Virus record (IMG/VR): IMGVR_UViG_3300044618_002782 | Span: 64,001 to 128,000 of that record | Strand: one strand, 5' to 3' | Origin: a virus | Length of the DNA stretch: 64,000 nucleotides | Shown: positions 58,920-64,000 of the stretch, in pieces | How positions within the stretch are numbered: the first letter of the stretch is position 1 | Layout: the number at the start of each line of letters is the position of its first letter | Position numbers and translations under genes: made by a program | The notes under the pieces: generated by a model | Told to the model about the DNA's origin: nothing | The model's input: only the letters and a program-made list of their open reading frames with translations | The model's database searches: none

Positions 58920-61711
58920 TGGATATCTATCAAATCATGGCTCGACTTGACGCCATTGGCTCAAAGAAAAATCTGACAGAAAGTCAGGATATGATGCAAC
59001 CTGTTGCTGAAGGTCGCTTCAAAGAATTAGATATAATTCTGCAGGATTTTCCTGAGGATGTGGAAGAATTTAAACGCAGTGGCGATTTAGGCAGTAGATT
59101 TTATGAGGCCCTGGTTAACCATTATCTGGATTCGGGCGAAATGCCTTATGGCGTAGCTAAAGCACGCACTGGCGATCCGTATGACTGGGTTGTAAATCGG
59201 TTGGCTAGCGAGTTGGGTCTGGACGAAGCATCTGCAAGAAACCGCGGCGATGTTGCTGAAGCCAAGACTTCTAAGCCTGACTTTTTAGATCTTGACAAAG
59301 ATGGCGACAAGAAAGAGCCAATGAAAAAGGCAGTTGCTGATAAGAAAAAAGGTGCAGTTAAAGAAAGCGAACAGAATATGAGTCGCGCTGCCAAAGGTTA
59401 TGAAAAATATGGCAAACAAGGTATGCAGGCATTAGCCAAGGCTGGTAAAGAAGGTAAAAGTCTTGATCCCGTCAGAAAAAAATACGACAGGTATGACGAA
59501 TCACTTAGTCAAGATGACTTTGACCAAGCCGCAATTGCCCAGGGCAAACGTGGACGTGATGCTCGTGACAATCCTTCAAAAGCAGTAGCGGCAGCTAAAC
59601 GTAGTCCAGCAGCTCAAGATGCACGTGCCAAACTTGACAAAGTACGTCAATCTGAAATCAAAGTCAAAGAGTCAGCAAAACCAGACTTCTTGGACATGGA
59701 CCAAGATGGCAACAAGAAAGAGTCAATGAAGAAAGCTGTCCAAGACAAGAATCGTGTTAAGAAAGTCGACGAAGCCGGCAAAAATCTATTCCCAGGCACA
59801 CCTGAGTACGAATTGCGTTTTGGCAAAGACGATGCTTCTAGTGCGTTTGATAAGAAAAAGATTTCAACAGGTACAGTGTATAGCCGCAAGCATCACGAAG
59901 AGCCTGAAGCAGCCGACAACGATGATACACCAAAGAAAAAAGGCCGCCCAGTTGGCGCCAAACGACGCCTAGGAGCCAAAGGACCCAGTGTTAACAGTTT
60001 ACTGTTAAAAGGCAAAGGCGGTTTGAAAGAACACGATATCGATATTCAAGATAGAGGTGAATACGATCGCGAAGGCGATATGGCCTTGAATCAAGTGCAC
60101 CAAATTGCAGACGCTGCTCGAGAATTGCATGCTATTTTGGCATCAGACGATAATCTGCCGGAATGGGTACAAAGCAAGATCACCAAGGCCTTGGATTACA
60201 TTGACACAGCCAGAGATTATCTAGGTGCCGAAGGCGAAATGGATCGCGAAGAATTACCTGAAATTGCTCCTATCGTTGGGGCTCTTGCCGGTCGTGCATT
60301 GGCTGGAGCAGCTGGCGCAGGATCAACAGGACAAGCAATTGGGAGCCTAGCTGGAAGAGCAGTTGCAGGTGCAATGAACGGCAACGATGAAGTTGAAGAA
60401 GCTGGATATTCAGCCAAATCAGCTCGTGCAGGTAAAGACATTGGCAAGCCCGGCAAGAACTTTAACAAGATTGCCAAAGGTGCTGCTGAACGTTACGGCA
60501 GCAAGGCTGCTGGTGAACGTGTTGCCGGCGCAGTGTTAAACAAACTGCGTGCCAAGGAAGGCGTTGAAGAAGGACCCGACACCGGAATTGGATCTAAACT
60601 ACCAAAAAGCGACATCGAAACTTTTGGATTACAAAAAGGACGACCATACAAAATCAATCCTCCTCAAGATTTCAAACCAGGTGATAGAAAACGTGCTGTT
60701 CAACAACTTATTCCCACTCAAGACAAGAAAGATCACATTCGCAGTCGATTGGGTAAACATGTAGCTCCTGTATTGCCCGAACAAGATGTCGAAGAAGAAT
60801 CTACTAACAAAAAAGATGTACCGTTTGACGGACCATATCGTAAAAAAGGCGATGACAAAGACCAATTCGGCAACAAGATCAAGCATGTTGCTCGTCATGC
60901 CGCACGCCAAGGTTTAGCAGACATGACCACAGCTGAACTCAAGGCTGAACTCAAGCGCAGAAGTCAAGTAGAAGAAGAGTCTACTGATACTCAAGACCAG
61001 CATGCAGAAAAGGCCGGCAAGAAAGTCACCAAAGATCTTGAGTACGACATGAAGCACAAGGGCAAAGACGATGCCAAGGCAGAAAAGGCCGGTAAGAAAG
61101 TCACCAAAGATATCGAGTATGACGACAAGAAAGACAAAGAAAAGAAAGTCGACGAAACCACAGTGTCGGGTTCAGTAGCTACAGGTGGCGATGCTCCTAA
61201 GAAAAGCAAAGGCGGAATGCAGTTTGGTCAAGGTGTCTACGAAGGCGCTATTGCAGAAAGTTTTGACAAGAAGCTGGGCGGAATACTCACCGAAGGCATG
61301 AGTGTCAATGTCAGCACAGACGATACAGGCAAAAAGAGTATCACGGTCAATGCCACAGATGCTGATGCTGATTCCTTGGGCAACATGCTGAAGATGGCAG
61401 GTTTGTTCTCTAGCGAAGGCTACAGCAGAACATGCGAAAGTTGCCACGGCATACACGAAGCAGGTGCTTGTCAAGCAGAGCAAGTTGCTGAAGAATTGGC
61501 CAACAGCCCTGACGAAGTGTATGCTGACAAAGACTACATGACACAAACACTATCGGGTGGATTAAATGGTCCCAAGACAACAGGTCAAACAACAGGGCCT
61601 GTTGTGAATCGTCAAGATAGTCGTCAAGGTGTAATGGCTGAAGCTGAACGAGTTGTTGAGCAATCAGAATCACGCTTGTGGAATCTTTACAAGCAATACG
61701 AGAAAAAATGA
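58919..61711 (+). CDS. Large, charged, probably packaged protein (930 aa)
   Basis: A very charged protein. KNLTES near residues 18-23 is a gp21-type cut site. Two copies of a Lys-rich motif with an EF-hand-like core occur near residues 120 and 260 (KPDFLDLDKDGDKKEPMKK; KPDFLDMDQDGNKKESMKK). A helical domain follows near 380-440 (MALNQVHQIADAARELHAIL, SKITKALDYIDTARDYLGAE), then Gly/Ala repeats, several EKAGKKVTKD repeats, and near the end VNVSTDDTGKKSITVNATDA with CESCHGIHEAGAC, a possible metal site. Short VAE- and VEE-type linkers recur (PVAEG, DVAEA, GVEEG, QVAEE), as in the 33573 protein. DNA binding or host take-over inside the head is possible. Confidence 0.68.
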   Translation: MDIYQIMARLDAIGSKKNLTESQDMMQPVAEGRFKELDIILQDFPEDVEEFKRSGDLGSRFYEALVNHYLDSGEMPYGVAKARTGDPYDWVVNRLASELGLDEASARNRGDVAEAKTSKPDFLDLDKDGDKKEPMKKAVADKKKGAVKESEQNMSRAAKGYEKYGKQGMQALAKAGKEGKSLDPVRKKYDRYDESLSQDDFDQAAIAQGKRGRDARDNPSKAVAAAKRSPAAQDARAKLDKVRQSEIKVKESAKPDFLDMDQDGNKKESMKKAVQDKNRVKKVDEAGKNLFPGTPEYELRFGKDDASSAFDKKKISTGTVYSRKHHEEPEAADNDDTPKKKGRPVGAKRRLGAKGPSVNSLLLKGKGGLKEHDIDIQDRGEYDREGDMALNQVHQIADAARELHAILASDDNLPEWVQSKITKALDYIDTARDYLGAEGEMDREELPEIAPIVGALAGRALAGAAGAGSTGQAIGSLAGRAVAGAMNGNDEVEEAGYSAKSARAGKDIGKPGKNFNKIAKGAAERYGSKAAGERVAGAVLNKLRAKEGVEEGPDTGIGSKLPKSDIETFGLQKGRPYKINPPQDFKPGDRKRAVQQLIPTQDKKDHIRSRLGKHVAPVLPEQDVEEESTNKKDVPFDGPYRKKGDDKDQFGNKIKHVARHAARQGLADMTTAELKAELKRRSQVEEESTDTQDQHAEKAGKKVTKDLEYDMKHKGKDDAKAEKAGKKVTKDIEYDDKKDKEKKVDETTVSGSVATGGDAPKKSKGGMQFGQGVYEGAIAESFDKKLGGILTEGMSVNVSTDDTGKKSITVNATDADADSLGNMLKMAGLFSSEGYSRTCESCHGIHEAGACQAEQVAEELANSPDEVYADKDYMTQTLSGGLNGPKTTGQTTGPVVNRQDSRQGVMAEAERVVEQSESRLWNLYKQYEKK

Positions 61712-62469
61712 AGAAACTAGCAGATTATATCGCTGAATCCGAATCCCCAGTCGCTGGGGATCGATTTGCTATCAATATTCGAGAAGAATGCCTGATTGAA
61801 TCGCATGTGGTTGATGTGGTTGAAGATGGCATTGTGATCGAAGGCGACGAACGCTTGTTGGCCCTGTTGGAAGAATACGGCTTTCAGCTGGAAACTGTTC
61901 GTCGATACGGTGCTGTGGGTTCCAGTGCAGGAATGGGATTTACCACAGCCGAATCAGATGTCAACGATGCTGGTAGCGACAACAGCGACCGAGAGTTACG
62001 CTTGATCCGCAGCCGTGCCGGACTGGCCGAAACAGCACCCGATCAGCCCGAAACTGATGCTGACCATAACGATCCCTTGGCAGCCAAGGCAGCAAACCTT
62101 GCACCAGTGGGTGCCATTGGATCAGAACTTGATGAAGATGGAGTTGATCCAGTAAACGCACAAGGACAAGATGCAGAAGATCTGCATGGCCAAGCCACAT
62201 CAAGTGTTGCCGGTGCTGTAGACGAAGCTGAATACCAAGGTCGTGAAGTCAAGTTAGGCAAGCCTTTTTTAACACCAGGCGGTCCAAAGAAACGTAGCGT
62301 TTATGTAAAAAATCCTAAAGGCAACATAGTCAAGGTCAACTTTGGCGATCCTAACATGCGTATCAAAAAGTCAAATCCGGCACGTAGGAAAAACTTCAGG
62401 GCCAGACATAACTGTGCCAATCCGGGTCCTCGCACATCGGCTCGTTATTGGTCTTGTAGAGCTTGGTAA
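61708..62469 (+). CDS. Probable capsid-targeted internal protein (253 aa)
   Basis: Starting at the ATG that overlaps the previous stop (ATGA), the protein reads MKKLADYIAESESPVAGDRF, with an IAE cut site at the place expected for a capsid-targeting peptide. The next segment (IREECLIESHVVDVVEDGIV, ERLLALLEEYGFQLETVRRY) is a small alpha/beta domain; the middle is acidic and disordered; the end is strongly basic (VYVKNPKGNIVKVNFGDPNM, RIKKSNPARRKNFRARHNCA) and finishes with GPRTSARYWSCRAW. A longer start at 61678 would ignore both the coupling and the peptide. Confidence 0.7.
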   Translation: MKKLADYIAESESPVAGDRFAINIREECLIESHVVDVVEDGIVIEGDERLLALLEEYGFQLETVRRYGAVGSSAGMGFTTAESDVNDAGSDNSDRELRLIRSRAGLAETAPDQPETDADHNDPLAAKAANLAPVGAIGSELDEDGVDPVNAQGQDAEDLHGQATSSVAGAVDEAEYQGREVKLGKPFLTPGGPKKRSVYVKNPKGNIVKVNFGDPNMRIKKSNPARRKNFRARHNCANPGPRTSARYWSCRAW

Positions 62470-62488
62470 TAAAAAAAAGGAATCATAA

Positions 62489-62767
62489 ATGCCACAAGCA
62501 AACGTATATACATCAGTATCAGCACAAGCCTGGTTAACAGACAAATGTAAAATTGCCACAGGAAATACGGCTGTGACTTTTAACGTAGATCTCGTCTATC
62601 CAACTGCCACTGGCAATTTGTACGGTAATTCAGTTTCTATTCCTGCAAACTACACACAAACAGTATTTGTGGGTGTAGGTAATAAACTTACTGTAGCCGG
62701 TGCTAACTTTACAGCACAAGAAATTGGAACAACCAGTTCAGGCAGTTACTCAGTACGACAGGTATAA
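62489..62767 (+). CDS. Small beta-rich protein (92 aa)
   Basis: A neutral protein: QANVYTSVSAQAWLTDKCKI, ATGNTAVTFNVDLVYPTATG, NLYGNSVSIPANYTQTVFVG, VGNKLTVAGANFTAQEIGTT. This is a single beta-sandwich-like domain without charged tails, unlike the neighbours, and looks like a virion surface or decoration protein. AAAGGAATCATAA ribosome site. No family recognised. Confidence 0.6.
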   Translation: MPQANVYTSVSAQAWLTDKCKIATGNTAVTFNVDLVYPTATGNLYGNSVSIPANYTQTVFVGVGNKLTVAGANFTAQEIGTTSSGSYSVRQV

Positions 62768-62775
62768 GGTCGCAC

Positions 62776-63159
62776 ATGCGAGCCAGAGAATTTGTTTCTG
62801 CTAGAATAACCGAAACAGCAGATGCCAAGATTTCCCGCAGGCTGCAAGCGGCCACTCGCGGCCTAAATGTCTATAGTGATGCTGAACGCTGGAACGGTGA
62901 TTATGTATTGAGTCGTTTGGGCCAAGCAGTGGCCTCAACAGATGGTACGTTTGTACCTGATATTGATATGAAATCGTGGATAGGTAAAAACAAAAGTACT
63001 CATCCATACACTCCAGAAGAACAAGCCATGCTGAAAATGGCGTACCGGGCCATTGGTGCTGACTATACGGATCTCAACGGCGGCAACATGAACAGTGAAG
63101 AAATGTCAGAAGTCAATCGAGTTAGCCCAGTGCAGGGATTTAAAGGTTATCCCAGATGA
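62776..63159 (+). CDS. Probable packaged protein, MRAREF twin 1 (127 aa)
   Basis: The N-terminus MRAREFVSARITETADAK contains ITE, a perfect gp21-type site. The end is RVSPVQGFKGYPR. Both ends are shared with the next gene, while the middle (SRRLQAATRGLNVYSDAERW, NGDYVLSRLGQAVASTDGTF, PEEQAMLKMAYRAIGADYTD) is unique. The middle resembles a small helical domain found near head proteins in related phages. It overlaps its twin by ATGA. Confidence 0.66.
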   Translation: MRAREFVSARITETADAKISRRLQAATRGLNVYSDAERWNGDYVLSRLGQAVASTDGTFVPDIDMKSWIGKNKSTHPYTPEEQAMLKMAYRAIGADYTDLNGGNMNSEEMSEVNRVSPVQGFKGYPR

Positions 63160-63560
63160 GAGCCAGAGAATTTATTCGCGAACAACGAGATTTACCCCCT
63201 GAAAGCAAAGGACCCATGCGTTACACTTATGTGATCCCAGGGTTGAGTGCTTCCGACCCTTATGGAAACTATCGTATGGGTGTGGCAATGGCACGTGCCA
63301 GAAGCGATTATGCCAACGAACTCAGCAGTGAAAACGAAGGAATTGATCCCTACAAGCCTGAATGGTCTGCTGAAACTGCGTTTGGTGAACATGCTGTTGT
63401 TGTGGGATCTAGCCCGCACATTGCACAATTGATTGACCGTGCTTTGGCAATGACTGGAACACCCGGCGGCAAGCGATTAGTCAGCAGTGCTGACAGTGAC
63501 GAGCCTGCTTTTGTAGCAAACAAAAGTCCTGTTCGGGCCTTTAAAGGATACCCGAGATAA
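63156..63560 (+). CDS. Probable packaged protein, MRAREF twin 2 (134 aa)
   Basis: Opens MRAREFIREQRDLPPESKG with IRE as possible cut site and ends KSPVRAFKGYPR, like twin 1. The middle (MRYTYVIPGLSASDPYGNYR, MGVAMARARSDYANELSSEN, VVVGSSPHIAQLIDRALAMT) is unrelated to that of twin 1. The conserved borders suggest that the ends carry targeting or assembly information and the centre is an exchangeable cargo. Its stop shares a base with the next start (TAATG). Confidence 0.66.
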   Translation: MRAREFIREQRDLPPESKGPMRYTYVIPGLSASDPYGNYRMGVAMARARSDYANELSSENEGIDPYKPEWSAETAFGEHAVVVGSSPHIAQLIDRALAMTGTPGGKRLVSSADSDEPAFVANKSPVRAFKGYPR

Positions 63561-64000
63561 TGGCCAATAACCCGCCACCATACGACAATATTACTGGCAT
63601 CTCTCGTGCTGTAATGAAAGACAACGCACAAGAAACCATTGGCGCATACAATGGCGTTGCTAGACCCAGCGAATTAGTAGTCAACCAACTCACACAAGAT
63701 ATCTATGTAGGCAACGTCAATGGAAATCTAAATTTGGTCGCATACGGATCTGGTGTTACCAGCACCACAACATTCAACCCGCAGTTCACTGACGGATCAG
63801 GCACATTTGCTGGCGGTACTACCACAGCATCCTATGTGCGTATGGGTCCGCTGATGTATATACATGTGTATGTGGATTTTACAGGGGTTACCAACTTTGG
63901 CAGCACAGGATATCAGATTACACTGCCCACACCCGCAATAAACACATTTAGACTGGCCGGCGGCAGCCTGCATCAAACAGCCGGTGCTGGTTCTCCTGCC
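63560..64000 (+). CDS. Fibre protein sharing its N-terminal module with the 31774 gene (3' end missing)
   Basis: I read this frame by hand from the ATG at 63560 to the window edge (147 codons, no stop). It opens ANNPPPYDNITGISRAVMKD, then NAQETIGAYNGVARPSELVV and TQDIYVGNVNGNLNLVAYG, about two thirds identical to the first 60 residues of the YadA-like fibre. The following part (FTDGSGTFAGGTTTASYVRM, GPLMYIHVYVDFTGVTNFGS) is a different, beta-rich tip-type domain. It is co-translated with the preceding gene and is cut by the window end. Confidence 0.75.
   Translation, partial: MANNPPPYDNITGISRAVMKDNAQETIGAYNGVARPSELVVNQLTQDIYVGNVNGNLNLVAYGSGVTSTTTFNPQFTDGSGTFAGGTTTASYVRMGPLMYIHVYVDFTGVTNFGSTGYQITLPTPAINTFRLAGGSLHQTAGAGSPA

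Overview
The window is a 64-kb piece of a T4-like (Straboviridae/Kyanoviridae-type) contractile-tailed phage genome. Baseplate, neck, tail, capsid and packaging proteins of the T4 core set are recognisable by sequence: gp6, gp25, gp5, gp53, gp48-like, gp26-like (two copies), gp20, gp21, gp22, gp23, gp13, gp14, gp15, gp18, gp19, gp4 and gp16. So are the replication/recombination and regulatory proteins gp46, gp47, gp55, gp1 and a DexA-like exonuclease. Protein style resembles phages of aquatic bacteria (cyanophage/pelagiphage relatives): several adhesins built from collagen-like and YadA-like repeats, and gene pairs known from those phages. No photosynthesis gene or other host marker is present, so the host cannot be named. 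Both ends are cut inside genes (gp6 at base 1, a fibre gene at base 64000).

Layout. 1-9226 (minus): inner baseplate and hub block (gp6, gp25, gp5-like spike, a 903-aa structural protein, gp53, gp48-like tube cap). 9343-16706 (plus): late sigma factor gp55, then gp47 and gp46 (Mre11/Rad50-type nuclease) interleaved with three radical-SAM genes, then a GIY-YIG-like gene. 16707-17198: no gene, but a dense series of hairpins, a candidate structured RNA. 17199-21016 (minus): three small genes of unknown role, a GIY-YIG homing endonuclease, a short hub-associated ORF and two tandem gp26-like genes. 21064-30930 (plus): giant tape-measure-like protein with cell-wall hydrolase domains, portal, prohead core, protease, scaffold, major capsid. 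31026-44074 (plus): HNH endonuclease, YadA-like fibre, kinase-like protein, modular repeat protein, further structural and fibre genes, and a 1328-aa collagen-like fibre. 44109-47284 (minus): Nudix hydrolase, gp15, gp14. 47402-51224 (plus, with one minus GIY-YIG gene): unknown early gene, gp13, DexA-like exonuclease, gp1 kinase. 51208-51552 (minus): zinc-finger/HNH-like protein. 51652-58277 (plus): sheath, tube, tube-like protein, small genes, gp4, gp16. 58308-64000 (plus): proteins that look packaged in the head, then a second fibre gene.

Regulation can be read from the DNA. Early-type sigma70 promoters (mostly 17-bp spacers) precede gp55, gp47, the HNH gene, the 47402 gene and the DexA gene. 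T4-type late promoters (NNTAAATA) precede most structural genes on both strands, matching the gp55 gene in the window. Eight or so late genes have the late motif only 4-5 nt before the ATG and no Shine-Dalgarno sequence, which predicts leaderless late mRNAs. Stem-loop terminators sit after gp23, the modular protein, the 36108 gene, the collagen-like gene and the sheath gene.

The strongest leads for new biology are: (1) three different radical-SAM genes woven into the gp47-gp46 operon; (2) the structured RNA candidate at 16730-17115; (3) leaderless late genes; (4) a set of probable capsid-targeted, gp21-cleaved internal proteins, including a kinase-like one and a protein whose modules are joined by a 13-bp DNA repeat; (5) a perfect 23-nt palindrome over the predicted gp47 promoter.
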